Origin: Haplomitrium mnioides
Lineage: Eukaryota > Marchantiophyta > Haplomitriopsida > Calobryales
Assembly: GCA_049999725.1 (NCBI GenBank)
Contig: JBNGIS010031716.1
Location: 1 to 28,144, forward strand
Direction of reading: 5' to 3'
DNA length: 28,144 nucleotides
The notes beneath the pieces were generated by a model that made no database searches, had not been told where the DNA came from, and saw only the letters and a list, made by a program, of their open reading frames with translations. A program made the position numbers and the translations under genes. Shown in pieces: positions 1 to 13,080 of the stretch. The first letter of the stretch is position 1. Each line of letters starts with the position of its first letter.

Positions 1-2200
1 CCATCTCGAATGGATGCAAAACCACCTCTTTTTCAACACTTTGCTAACGCACTCCATCTCAAATGGATGCAAAACCACCAATCTTTCACACTTAGATACC
101 TCACTTCTTCTCAAATGGATGCAAAACCACCTCTCTTTCAATCTTTCCTACAAGACTCCATTTGGAATGAATCTGAATTCACCTCTCTTTCAAACCTTTG
201 CTACCACACTCCATTTGAAATGGATGCAAAATCCCTCTTTTTCAACACTTTGCTACCTCACTCCATTTTGAATGGATGTAAAACCACCTCTATTTCACAC
301 TTTCAGAGCACACTCCATTTCGAATGGATCCAAAACCACCTTTCTTTCACACTTTCAAACCACACCTCATCTTGAATGGATGCCAAAACCACCTCTCTTT
401 CACACTTTCATACCACCCTCCATTTTGAATAGATGCAAAACCACCTCTTTTTCACACTCTTCCACCATTTTCCATTGCCAATGGATGTAAAACCACCTCT
501 CTTTCACATATTCGTGCCACACTCATCCTCAACACAATAAGAAACCACCTCTATTTCAACAATTTTCTACCATACTCCATCTCGAATGGATGCAAGACCA
601 CCTCTTTTTCAATACTTCGCTACCACACTCCATTTTGAATGGATGCGAAGCAATCTTTTTCTCACACAATGCTACCACACTCCATCTCGAATGGATTCCA
701 AACCTCCTCACTTCAAAGTTTCCTACAACATTCCATCTCAAATGGATGTGAAACCACCTCTCTTTCTCACTTTGCTATACCACACTCCATTTGAAATCTA
801 TGTGAAACCACCCTTCTTTCAATGCTTTGCTACCACACTCCATTTGGAATGGAGTCCAAACCACCTCACTTCAAAGTTTTCTACCACATTCCATCTCAAA
901 TGTATGCAAAACCACCTCTCTTTGACACTTTACGACCACACTCTATCTGAAATGGATGTGAAACCACTTGTCTTTCAACACTTTACTACCACACTCCATT
1001 TGAAATGGATGCAAAACCACGTCTTTTTCAACACTTTGCTACCACACTTGATCTCGAATGGATGCAGATACAACCTTTGATTCACACTTTCATACCACAC
1101 TCCATTTTGAATGGATCTGAAACCACATCTCCTTCACACTTTGATACCACACTCCAGCTTGGATGGATACAAAACCTCCTCTCTTTCACACTTCCCCACC
1201 ATACTCCATTTTCAATGGATGCAAACCCACCTCTCTTTCACACATTCGTACCACACTCCATCTAAAATGCATGTGAAACCACCTCTCTTTCAACGTTTTG
1301 CTACCACACTCCACTTGGAATGGATGCGAAACCACGTCTTTTTCAACACTTTGCAACAATTATTTATCTTGAATGGATGCAAAACCACCTCTATTTCACA
1401 CATTCATACCTTACTCCATCTTGAATGGATCCAAAACCACCTCTCTTTCACACTTTCAAACCACACTTTATCTCAAACAGATGCAAAAGCACCTCTCTTT
1501 CACACTTCCCTACCACACTCCATTTCTACTAGATCCAAAGCCACCTCTTTTTCACATATTTCATTCACACTTATCTTGGAATGGATATGAAATTGCCTCT
1601 TTTTCAACACCTTGCTACCACTCTCCATCTGGAATGATGCAAAACCACCTCTTTTTCAACACTTTGCTAGCACACTCCATCTCGAATGGATGTGAAACCA
1701 CCTCTCTTTCACACTTTGATACATCACTTCATCTCAAATGGATACGAACCCAACTTTCTTTCACTTTCTTTTACGAGACTCCATTTTGAATTGATACAAA
1801 ACCACTTCTCTTTCACACCTTGCTACCACACTCTTTCTCAAATGGATGTGAAACCACCTCTCTTTTAACACTTTGCTACAACTTTGAATTTGGAATGGAT
1901 GCAAAACCACCTCTTTTTCAACACTTTGGCACCACACTCCATCTCAAATGGATCCAAAACCACATCTCTTTTCACACTTTCAAACCACACTCCATTTCGA
2001 ATAGAGCTGAAACCACCTTTCTTTCACACTTTCAACCAACACTCCATCTGGAATGGATGCAAAACCACCTCTTTTTCACACTTTCCTACCACACTCCATT
2101 TCCAATGGATGCGAAACCACCACTTATTCACACATCTCTACCACACTCCATCTAAAATGAATGTGAAACCACCTCTATTAAACCACTTTGCTACCACACT
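1..2200. repeat. Higher-order repeat L, copy 1 (~2.2 kb)
   Basis: This block is repeated about 2,200 bp downstream. Shared private markers include GAATTCACC at 175 and 2375; the malformed units near 230 and 2430 where the A-tract runs into ATCCCTC or CCCATC; the CACACTCATCC unit near 510 and 2710; and the GGATTCCA unit at 693 and 2894. The offset is 2,199-2,201 over the first kilobase. It becomes 2,251-2,252 by base 1,335, so one monomer was gained or lost between the copies. The unit at 1,335 (CGTCTTTTTC) and the GGATCC unit at 1,427 recur at 3,586 and 3,678. The left limit is set by the window, so the true repeat may begin earlier. Confidence 0.8.
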
Positions 2201-4451
2201 CCATCTCGAATGGATGCAAAACCACCTCTTTTTCAACACTTTGCTAATGCACTCCATCTTGAATGGATGCAAAACCACCTATACTTCACACTTTGATACC
2301 TCACTTCATCTTGAATGGATGCAAAACCACCTCTCTTTCACTCTTTCCTACAAAACTCCATTAGGAATGGATATGAATTCACCACTTTTTCAAAGCTTTG
2401 CTACCACACTCTATTTTGAATGGATGCAAAACCCATCTTTTTCAACACTTTGCTATCTCACTCCATCTCAAATGGGTGCTAAACCACCTCTATTTCACAC
2501 TTTCTGACCACACTCCATCTCGAATGGATCAGAAACCACGTTTTGTTCACACTTTCAAACCACATTGCATCTCGAATGGATGCCAAAACCACCTCTCTTT
2601 CACACTTTCATACCACACTCCATTTCGAATGGATGCAAAACCACCTCTATTTCACACTTTTCTACCACACTCCATTGCCAATGGATGTGAAACCACCTCT
2701 TCCTCACATATTCATGCCACACTCATCCTCGAACGAATGTGAAACTGCCTCTTTTTCAACAATTCGCTACCATGCTCCATCTCGAATTGATGCAAGACCA
2801 CCTCTTTTTCAATACTTCACTACCACACTCCATCTTGAATGGATGCGAAGCCATCTTTTTCTTCACACGATGCTACCACACCCAATCTCGAATGGATTCC
2901 AAACCTCCTTACTTCAAAGTTTCCTACGACATTCCATCTCAAATTGATGCAAAACCACATCTCTTTCACTCTTTCCTACCACACTCCATTTGGAGTAAAT
3001 GCAAAATAACCTCTCTTTCACACTTTACTACCACACTTTTTTCTGGAATGGATGTGAAACCACCTCTCTTTCAATGCTTTGCTACTACACTTTTTTGGAA
3101 TGGATGCAAAACCACCTTTTTTTCAACACTTTGCTACCACACTCGATCTCGAATGGATGCAAAACCACCTCACTTTAACACTTTCATACCGCACTCTATC
3201 TCGACTGGATTCGAAACCACCTCTCTTTCACATTTTCAAACCACGGTCCATCTTGAATGGATGCAAAACCACCTCTATTTCACACTTTCCTAACACACTA
3301 CATTTCCAATGGATGCAAAACCACCTCTCTTATACATATTACTTTCACACTCATCTTGGAATGGATGTGAAACCAACTCTCTTTTAGCACTTTGCTACCA
3401 CACTCCATCTGAAATGGATGCGAAACCACCTCTTTTTAATTACTTTGCTATCACACTCCACCTCAAATGCATTCGAAACTACCTCTCTTTCACACTTAAA
3501 TATCTCACTTCATCTCCAATAGATGCGAAACCACTTGTCTTTCACTTTTTGCTACCACACTCCATTTGGAAAGCATGCAAAACTACGTCTTTTTCAACAA
3601 TTTGCAACCGTACTCCATCTTGAATGAATACGAAACCAACTCTCCTTCACACTTTCATACCACACTCCATCTCAAATGGATCCGAACCCACCTCTTTTTC
3701 AGACTTTGCAACCATACTCAATCTTGAATGGATCCAAAACCACCTCTCTTTCATAGTTTCTTACCTCACTCCACCCGGAATGGATGCAAAACCACCTTTC
3801 TTTCACACATTCCTACCACACTCCATCTTGAATGGACATGAAAGCACCCCTTTTTCAACGCTTCGCTACCACATTCCATCTGGAATGGATGCAAAAGCAC
3901 CTTTTTTTCAACACTTTGCTAGCACAATCCATCTCAAATGGATGCGAAACCACCTCTCTTCCACACTTTTGTACCTCACTTCATCTTGAATGGATGTGAA
4001 ACCACCTCTCTTTCACTCTTTCGTACCACACTCCATTTGAAATGGATGCCAAACAACCTATCTTTCATAGGCTACTACCACACTTCATGTTGAATGGATG
4101 TAAAACCACCTCTCTTTCAATGCTTTGCTACCACACCGCATTTGGAATGGATGCAGAACAACCTCTTTTTCAACACTTTGCAACAGCACTCCATCTCAAA
4201 TAGATGCAAAACCACCTCACTTTCACTCTTTCATACCATACTCCATCTCGAATGGATCTGAAACCACCTCTCTCCCACACTTTCATGCCAAACTCCATCT
4301 CGAATGGAAGCGAAACCACCTCTTTCTCACACTTTCATACCACACTCCATCTCGAATGGATTCAAAACCACCCCTCCTTCACACTTTCAAACCATACTCC
4401 ATCTCAAATAGATGCAAAACCACCTCTCTTTCACACTTTCTTACCACACTT
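2201..4451. repeat. Higher-order repeat L, copy 2 (~2.25 kb)
   Basis: Second copy of the 1-2200 block, in the same order and orientation. Markers line up at 2375 (GAATTC), 2894 (GGATTCCA), 3586 (CGTCTTTTTC), 3678 (GGATCC) and 3921 (AGCACAATCC, counterpart of 1669). It carries about one extra monomer compared with copy 1. The end is an estimate from the offset. The copies differ at many bases per monomer, so this duplication is not recent. Confidence 0.75.
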
Positions 4452-5030
4452 TATTTGAAATCGATGCAAAACCACTTATCTTTCACACATGTCTACCATA
4501 GTCCATCTGGAATAGACATGAAGCTTCCTTTGTTTCAGCGGCTTGCTACCACACTCCATCTGAAATGGATTCAAAATCACCTCTTTTTCAACACTTCGCT
4601 AGCACACTCCATTTCAAATGGTTGCGAAACCACCTCTCTTTCACACTTTCATACCTCTTTTCATTTTGAATGGATGCGAAACCACCTCTCTCTCACTCTT
4701 TCCTACCACACTCCACTTGGGATGGATGGGAAACAAACTTTGTTTCACACTTTACTACCACAGCCCATATTGAATGGATGTAAAACCACCTCTCTTTCAA
4801 CGCTTTGCTACCACACCCCATTTGGAATGAATGCGGAACAACCTCTTTTTCAACACTTTGCAACCACACTCCATCTCGAATTGATGCAAAACCACCTCTC
4901 TTTCACACTTTACTACCACACTCCATCTATAATGGGTTCCAAACCACCTCACTTCACAGTTTTGTACCACATTTCATGTTAAATGGATGCGAAACCACCT
5001 CTCTTTAACACTTCACTACCACACTCCATT
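4041..5030. repeat. Local ~0.68 kb (13-monomer) duplication
   Basis: The unit run containing TTTGGAATGGATGCAGAACA at 4141 recurs as TTTGGAATGAATGCGGAACA at 4821, an offset of 680 bp, or 13 monomers. The preceding units also correspond: AAACAACC or AAACAAAC, then a TTGAATGGATGTAAAACC unit, then CTTTGCTACCACACC. The end coordinates are approximate. Confidence 0.6.
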
Positions 5031-6790
5031 TGGAATATATGTGAAGCCACCTCTCTTCCAATGCTTTGCTACCACACTCCACTTGGAATGGACTCCAAGC
5101 AACCTCACTTCATAGTTTCCTACCACATTCCATCTCAAATGGATCAAAACCACCTCTCTTTCACACTTTACTACCACGCTCTATCTGGAATGGATGTGAA
5201 ACCACCTATTTTTCAACGCTTTGCTACCACACTCCATTTGGAATGGATGCAAAACCACGTCTTTTTCAACACTTTGCTACCACACTTAATCTGGAATGAA
5301 TGCAGAAACAGCCTCTGTTTCACACTTTCATACCACACTCCATCTTGCATGGATTTGAAACCACATCTTCTTCACACTTTTACACTAAACTTCATCTGGA
5401 ATGGATGTAAAACCACCTCTCCTTAAAATTTTCCCACCACACTCCATTTCCAATGGATGTGAAACCACTCTCTTTCACACATTTCTACAACACTCCATCA
5501 AGATTGGATGTGAAAACATCTCTCTTTCACACTTTACTACCACAATCCATCTAGCATGGACGCAAAACCACTTCTTTTTCAACACTTTGCTAGAGCATTC
5601 TATCTCAAATGGATGCAAAACTACCTCTCTTTCAAACTTTCATACCACACTCCATCTCGAATGAATCTGAAACCGCCTTTCTTTTGAGACTTTCAAACCA
5701 CACTCCATCTCGAATGGATACGAAACCACCTCTCTTTCACACTTTCCCACCACACTCCATTTCCAATAGATGCAAAACCACCAATCTTTCACCCATTTCT
5801 ACCACACTCTATCTGGAATGGATGTGAAACCACCTCTATTTAACCGCTTTGCTACAACACTCCATCTTGCATGGATTCAAAACCACCTCTTTTTCAACAC
5901 TTTGGTAGCACACTCAATCTCAAATGGATACAAAACCACCTCTCTTGCACGCTTTAATACCTTACTTTATATCAAATGGATGCAAAACCACCTCTATTTC
6001 ACTCTTTCCTACTGGACTCCATTTGGAATGCATGCAAAACCACCTCTCTTTCACACTTTACTACCACACTCCATCTGTAATGGATGTTAAACCACCTCTC
6101 TTTCACACTTTCATACCACACTTCATCTCAAATGGATCAAAAACCACCTTTCTTTGACACCTAAATGCCTCACTTTATCTCGAATGGATGCAAAACCACC
6201 TTTCTTTCATGCTTTAGTACCACACTCCATTTGCAATGGATGCAAAACCACATCTTTTTCAACATTTTGCTACGATACTCAATCTCGAATGGACGTGAAA
6301 CCACCTCTCTTTCACACTTTCATACCACTTTCCATCTCGAATGGATCCAAAACTACCGCTCTTTCAAACTTAAATGCCTCACTTTATCTTGAATGGATGT
6401 GAAACCACCTCTCTTTCACGCTTTACTACCTCACTCCATTTGCACTAGATGCAAAACCATGTCTTTTTCAACACTTTGCGACCATACTCTATCTTGAATG
6501 GATGTGAAACCACCTCTTTTTCACAGTTTCAGACCACACTCTATCTCGAATGGATCCGAAACCACCTCTCTTTCAGACTTCCAAACAACACTCCATCTCG
6601 AATGGGTGTGAAACCATCTTTTTTTTAGCTTTCTTACCACGCTCCATTTGGAATGGATGGGAAACCACCTCTCTTTCACACATTCCTACCACACTCCATC
6701 TGGAGTGGACCTGAAACCACGTTTGTTTCAACGCTTTGCCACCACACTCCATCTAAAATAGATGCAAAACCAAAATTTTCAACACTTTGC
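4452..6790. repeat. Array segment linking L and M blocks, with L-like and M-like units
   Basis: Continuous monomers with no gene. The paired GGGTTCCA/GGACTCCA units at 4934 and 5090, and the CGTCTTTTTCAAC unit near 5249, match L copy 1 (693, 851, 1019) at an offset of ~4,240, so part of this stretch is a third L-like copy. Units from 4600 onward (TAGCACACTCC followed by a CATACCTC unit) resemble those starting at 6791 and 11705. It is therefore a mosaic, consistent with unequal exchange between L-type and M-type arrays. Confidence 0.65.
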
Positions 6791-6984
6791 TAGCGCATTC
6801 CATCTCAAATAGATGAGAAACCACCTCTCTTTCACACTTTCATACCTCACTTCATCTCAAATAGATGTGAAACCATGTTTTCTTCACTCTTTCCTACCAC
6901 ACTTCATTGGGAATGGATGCAAAACAGCCTCTCTTTCACACTTTACTTCCACACTCCATGTTGAATGATTGTAAAACCACTACT

Positions 6985-7015
6985 CTTTTATTGCTTTCCT
7001 ACCAAACCACCTCTG
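6985..7015. repeat. Truncated monomer junction
   Basis: CTACCA is joined directly to AACCACCTCTG, so the middle of a monomer is missing. Comparison with the matching stretch of M copy 2 (near 11.9 kb) implies loss of about 76 bp, or 1.5 monomers. Confidence 0.65.
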
Positions 7016-8238
7016 TTTCAAATTTTTATACCACACTCAAACTCGAATGGATCTGAATCCACCTCTCTTTCTCTCTTTCATACCACACTCCATCTCATAT
7101 GGATGCCAAACCACCTCTCTTTCACACTTTCCTACCACACTCCATTTCCAATGTATGTGAAACCACCTTTCTTTCACATATCCTACCACAATCATCTTGG
7201 AATGGATGTGAAACCACCTCGTTTTCAACACTTCGCTACCACACTCCATCTAGAACGGATGCAAAACCACCTCTCTTTCACAATTTCATACCTCAATTTA
7301 TCTCAAATAGATGTGAAACCACCTTTCTCTCACACATTACTATCACGCTCCATCTCAAATGGATTCCAAACCACTTAACTTCACAGTTTGCTACCATATT
7401 CCACCTAAAATGGATGCAAAACCAACTCTTTTTCACACTTTAGTACCACACTCCATCTGGAGTCTATGTTAAACCACTTCACTTTCAATGCTTTGCTACC
7501 ACACTCCATTTTGAATGGATGCCAAACCACGTCTTCTTCAACACCTTTCTACGACACTCGATCTCAAATGGATGCAAAAACAACCTCTATATCACACTTC
7601 CATATCACACTCTATCTCGAATGGATCTGAACCCACCTCTCCTTCACACTTTCATACCACACTCCATCTCCAATGGATGTGAAACCACCTCTCTTTCACA
7701 CTTTCCTACGATACCCCATTTCCAATGGATGCAAAACCACCTCTCTCTCACACATTCCTACCATAATCCATCTAGAACGGATGTAAAACCATCTCTCTTT
7801 TACAGTTTACTCCCACACTCCATCTGGAGTGGATGAAAAACCACCTCTTTTTCAACACTTTGCTTGAGCACTCCATCTTGAATGAATATGAAGCCACCTT
7901 TCCTTCACACTTTCATACCTCACTTCAACTCAAATGGTTGCAAAACCACCTCTCTTTCACAGGTTACTGCCACACTCCTTTTAGAGTGGATGTGAAACCA
8001 CCTCTCTTTTTCAACGCTTTGCTACCACACTCCATTTGAAATGGATGCAAAACCACCTCTTTTTCAATACTTTGCTACCACACTCCATCTCGAATGTATG
8101 CAAAACCACCTCTCTTTCACACTTTCATACCACACTCCCTCTCGAATGGATGCGAAACCACCTCTTTTTCACACTTTAGTACCTCACTTCATCTCGTATA
8201 GATGCCAAATCACCTCTATTTCACACGTTTCTACCACA

Positions 8239-8280
8239 CTCCATTTGGCATGGATGCCAAATCCGTCTCGAATGGATGCA
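8239..8280. repeat. Truncated monomer (~25 bp unit)
   Basis: Two ATGGATG motifs lie only about 25 bp apart (ATGGATGCCAAAT then CTCGAATGGATGC) instead of ~52 bp. The missing part is the ACC to CTCCAT section, so this is an internal deletion fusing two units. Confidence 0.75.
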
Positions 8281-11200
8281 AAACCACCTCTTTCTCACAC
8301 TTTAGCACTACACTCCATCTGGAACATATGTGTAACCATCTTTCTTTCAACGCTTTGCCACCATACTCCATTTGGAATGAATTCCAAACCACCTCACTTA
8401 ACAGTTTCCTACCACATTCCATCTCAAATAGATGCAAAACCACCTTTTTTTCACCATTCACTACCACTCTCCATCTGGAATAGATGTGAAACCACCTCTC
8501 TTTCAACACTTTGCTACCACACTCCATTTCAAATGAATGCGAAACCACGTCTTTTTCAACACTTTGCTACCACACTTGATCTTGAATGGATGCAAAAACA
8601 ACCTCTATTTCACACTTTCATACCATACTCCATCTCGAATGGATCCAAAATCACTTGTCTTTCACACTTTCATGCCACACTCCATCTCCAATGGATGTGA
8701 AACAACCTCTCTTCCACCTTTCCTACCACATTCCATTTCCAATGGATGCGAAACTACCTCTCTTTCACACATTTCTATCACACTCCATCTAGAATGGATG
8801 TGAAACCACCTCTGTTTTAATGCTTTTCTATCACACTCCATCTAGAATGGATGCAAAACCACCTACTTTTCAACACTTTGCCAATGCACTCCATCTCAAA
8901 TGGATGCAAAGCTACTTCTCTTTCACACTTTGGTACCTCACTTCATCTCGAATGGATGCGAAACCACCTCTCTTTCACACTTTCAAACCTCACTTTATTT
9001 TGAATGGATGTGAAACCACCTTTCTTTCACTCTTTCCTACCACACTCCATTTAGAATGAATGCGAAACAATCTCTCTTTCACACTTTACAACCACACTCC
9101 ATGTTGAATGAAAGTAAAACCACCTCTCTTTCAATGCTTTGCTACCACACCCCATTTGGAATAGGTGGAAAACCACCTTTTTTCCAACACTTTGCAACCA
9201 CACTCCATTTCAAAGAGATCCAAAACCACCTCTCTTTCATATTTTAATACCTCACTTCATCTCATTAGATGCAAAACCACCTCTCTTCCAAACTTTTCTA
9301 CCACAACCCAATTGGAGTGGATGCGAAACCACCTCTCTTTCACACTTTGCTAACACACTTCATATTGAATGGATGTAAAGCCACCTCTCCTTCAATGCTT
9401 TGCTACCACATCCCATTTGTAATGGAAGCAAAACCACCTCTTTTTCAACACTTTGCAACCACACTCCATCTCGAATGGATGCAAAACCAGCTCTTTGTCA
9501 CCTTTCCATATAACACTCCATCTCCAATGGATGCGAAACTACCTCTCATTCACACTTCCCGACAACACTTCATATCCAATGGATGCAAAACCACCTCTCT
9601 TTCACACATTCCTACCACACTCCATTTGGAGTGGATGTGAAACCACTTGTGTTTCAATGCTTCGCTATCACACTCCATCTGGAGTGGATGGTAAACCACC
9701 TCTTTTTCAACACTTTGCTAGCGCACTCCATCTCAAATGGATGCAATACCACCTTTCTTTCACACTTTCATACCCCTTTTCATCTCGATTAGATGCCCAA
9801 CCACCTCTCTTTAACTCCCTCCTACTAGACTCTATTTTGAATGGATGCGAAGCTACCTCTATTTCACACATTTCTACCACACTTCATTAGGAATGGATGT
9901 GAAACCACTTGTGTTTCAACGCTTTGCTACCATACTCCATCTCGATTGGATGCAAAACCACCTCTTCTTCAACACTTTGCTAGCGCACTCTATCTCAAAT
10001 GGATGCAAAACCACCTCTCTTTCACACCTTCATACCTCACTTCATTTTAAATGGATGTGAAATCACCTCTGATTCACTCTTTCCTACCACACTCCATTTG
10101 GAATGGATGCGAAACCACCTTTCTTTCACACTTTGCTACCATACTTTATGTTGAATGGATATAAAACCACCTCTCTTTCAACGCTTGGCTACCACACCCC
10201 ATTTGGCATGGATGTAGAACCACCTCTTCTTTAGCACTTTGCAGCCACACTCCATCTCAAACGGATGTGAAACCACCTCTCTTTCACACTTTCATACCAC
10301 ACTCCATCTTGAATGGATGTGAAACCACCTTTCCTTCACATATTCCTACCACACTCATCCTAGAATGGATGAGAAACCAACTTTCTTTCACACATTCCTA
10401 CCACACTTATCTTAGAATGGATGTGAAACCATCTCTCTTTCAAAGCTTTTCTACCATACTCCAATCCCGAATAGATGCAAAACCACATTTTTTTCAACAC
10501 CTCGCTACCACATTCCATCTCGAATGAATGGGAAACCACCTTTCTTTCACACAATACTACCACACTCCATCTGGAATGGATTCCAAACCACCTCACTTCA
10601 CACTTTCCTACCACATTACATCTCAAATGGATCCAAAACCCCCTCTCTTTCACACTTTACTACCACACTACATCAAGAATTATATAAAACCACCTCTCTT
10701 TCAACGACTTGCTACCACACTCCATTTTGAATGGATTCCAAACCACCTCACTTCACAACTTCCTACCACTTTCGATCTCAAATGGATGCAAAGCCAACTC
10801 TCTTTCACACTTTACTACCACACTCCATCAAGAATGGATGCAAAAAAACCTCTCTTTCACACTTTCATACCACACTCTATCTCCAATGGATCCAAAGCCA
10901 CCTCCCCTTTACACTTTCATACCACACTCCATCTAGAATGGATCTGAAACCGCATCTCTTTTACACTTTCCCACCATACTCCATTTTCCAAGAATGCGAA
11001 GTCACCTCTCTTTCACACATTTCTACCACACTCCATCTGGAAAGGATGTGATACCACCTCTCTTTTAACACTTTGCTACCACACTCCATCTAGAATGGAT
11101 GCAAAACCACTTCTTTTCAAACCTTTGCTAGAGCACTCCATCTCAAATGGATGCGAAACCACCTCTATTTCACACTTTCATGCCTCACTTCATCTTGAAT

Positions 11201-13030
11201 GGATGCCAAACCACCTCTCTTTCACCCTTTCTAACCACACTCCATCTGGAATGGATGCAAAACTACCTCTCTTCCACACTTTACTACCACACTCCATCTG
11301 GAATAGATGTGAAACCACCTCTCTTTCAACTCTTTGCTACCACACTCCATTTGAAATTGAAGGAAAACCACCTCTTTTTTTACACTTTGCTACAAAACTC
11401 CATCCCGAATGGATGTGAAACCACATCTCTTTCAAAGTTTTATACCATACTCCATCTAAAATGAATTTGAAACCACTTCTCTTTCACACTTTCAAACCAC
11501 ACTCCATCTCGAATGGATGTGAAACCACCTCTCTTGCACACTTTCCTACCACAATCCATTTCCAATGGATGTGAAACCACCTCTCTTTCACACAATCCCA
11601 CCACACTCTATCTAGAATAGATGTGAAACCAGCTCTCTTTCAACGCTTTACTACCACACTCCATCTAGAATGGATGCAAAACCACCTCTTCTTCAACACT
11701 TTGCTAGCGCACCCCATCTCAAATGAATGCAAAACCATCTGTTTTTCACACTTTCATACCTCACTTCATCTCAATGGATGTGAAACCACTTTTCTTTCAC
11801 TCTTTCCTACCACACTCCATTTGGAATGGATGCGAAACAACCTCTCTTTCACACTTTACTACCAAAGTCCATGTTGGATGGATGTAAAACCACCTCTCTT
11901 TTAACGCTTTGCTACCACACCCCATTTAAAGTGGATGCAAAACAACCTCTTTTGCAACATTTTGTAACCACACTCCATCTCGAATGGATGCCAAACCACC
12001 TCTCTTTCACACTTTTCTACAACACTCCATTCTAAATGGATCTGAAACCACCTCTCTTTACACGTTCATACCACACTCCATCTTGAATGGATGCCAAACC
12101 ACCTCTCTTTCACACTTTCCTACCACACTCCATTTCTAATGGATGCAAAACCACCTTTCTTTCACATATTTCTACCACAATCATTCAGGAATGGATGTGA
12201 AACCACCTCTTTTTCAATGCTTTGCTATCATACTCCATCTCAAATGGATGCAAAACGACCTCTCTTTCACAATTTCATACCTCACTTTATCTCAAATAGA
12301 TGCGAAACCACCTTTCTCTCACACTATACTATCACACTCCATCTCCAATGGATTCCAAACCACCTCACTTCATAGTTTCCTACCACATTCCATCTCAAAT
12401 AGATGCGAAACCACCTCTATTTCACACTTCTGCACCACACTCCATCTAGAATCTATGTGAAACCACCTTTCTTTCAACGCTTTGCTACCACACTACATTT
12501 GCAACGGATTCCAAACCACCTCACTTCATAGTTTCCTACCACATTCCATTTCAATTGGATGCAAAAACACCTCTCTTTCAACGCTTTTCTACCACACTCC
12601 ATTTTGAATGGATGCAAAACCACATCCTTTTCAACACTTTGCTACCATACTTGATCTCGAATGGATGCAAAAACAACCTTTGTTTCAAACTTTCATACCA
12701 CACTCCAGCTTGAATTGATCTGAATCCACCTCTCCTTCACACTTTGATACCACACTCCGTTTTAAATGGATGTGAAACCACATCTCTTTCACACTTTCCC
12801 ACCACACCCCATTTCCAATAGATGCGAAACCGCCTCACTTTCTCACATTCCTACCACACTCCATCTGGAATGGATGTGAAACCATCTCTCTTTCACACTT
12901 TACTGCCACACTCCATCTGGAATGGATGCAAAACAACCTCTTTTTCAACACTTTGCTAGAGCTTTCCATCTCAAATGAACATGAAACCACCTCTCTTTCA
13001 CACTTTCATACCTAAATTCATCTCAAATGG

Positions 13031-13080
13031 TCGCAAAACCACCTCTCTTTCACCCTTTCACTTCTTCATTTTGCTACCAC
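13031..13080. repeat. Over-long monomer with ~15 bp insertion
   Basis: Between CTCTCTTTCACCCTTTC and TTTTGCTACCACAC there are about 15 extra pyrimidine-rich bases (ACTTCTTCA core), resembling a partial re-copy of the TTTCACACTTT section. Confidence 0.6.

Larger units (their letters stand above)
6791..11704. repeat. Higher-order repeat M, copy 1 (~4.91 kb)
   Basis: The start is anchored on the TAGCGCATTCC unit, whose counterparts are at 11705 and 17057. Collinear markers against copy 2: 6911/11824, 7049/12038 (GGATCTGAA), 7185/12174 (ACCACAATCAT), 7361/12350 (GGATTCCA), 8379/13459, 8810/13891 (CTCTGTTTT), 9145/14223, 9406/14485, 9481/14560, 9721/14799, 10192/15270, 10578/15927, 10733/16083, 11131/16482. 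Offsets step through 4,914, 4,989, ~5,080 and ~5,350, showing indels of one to five monomers. Near 6995 a unit is cut short (CTACCA joined to AACCACC), accounting for the 4,914 to 4,989 step. Confidence 0.85.

Noticed and set aside
4125-4982. 285-codon forward open frame, the longest in the window
   Set aside because: It is 16 consecutive monomers read through frames that all lack stops in the consensus. The peptide is just the cycled repeat, and no domain or gene signal is present.
8231-8548. Reverse-strand open frames of ~60-105 codons scattered through the array
   Set aside because: Two of the three reverse frames of the monomer lack stops, so such frames are expected by chance. All encode the same repetitive pattern (HPFEMECGSKVLKERW-like).
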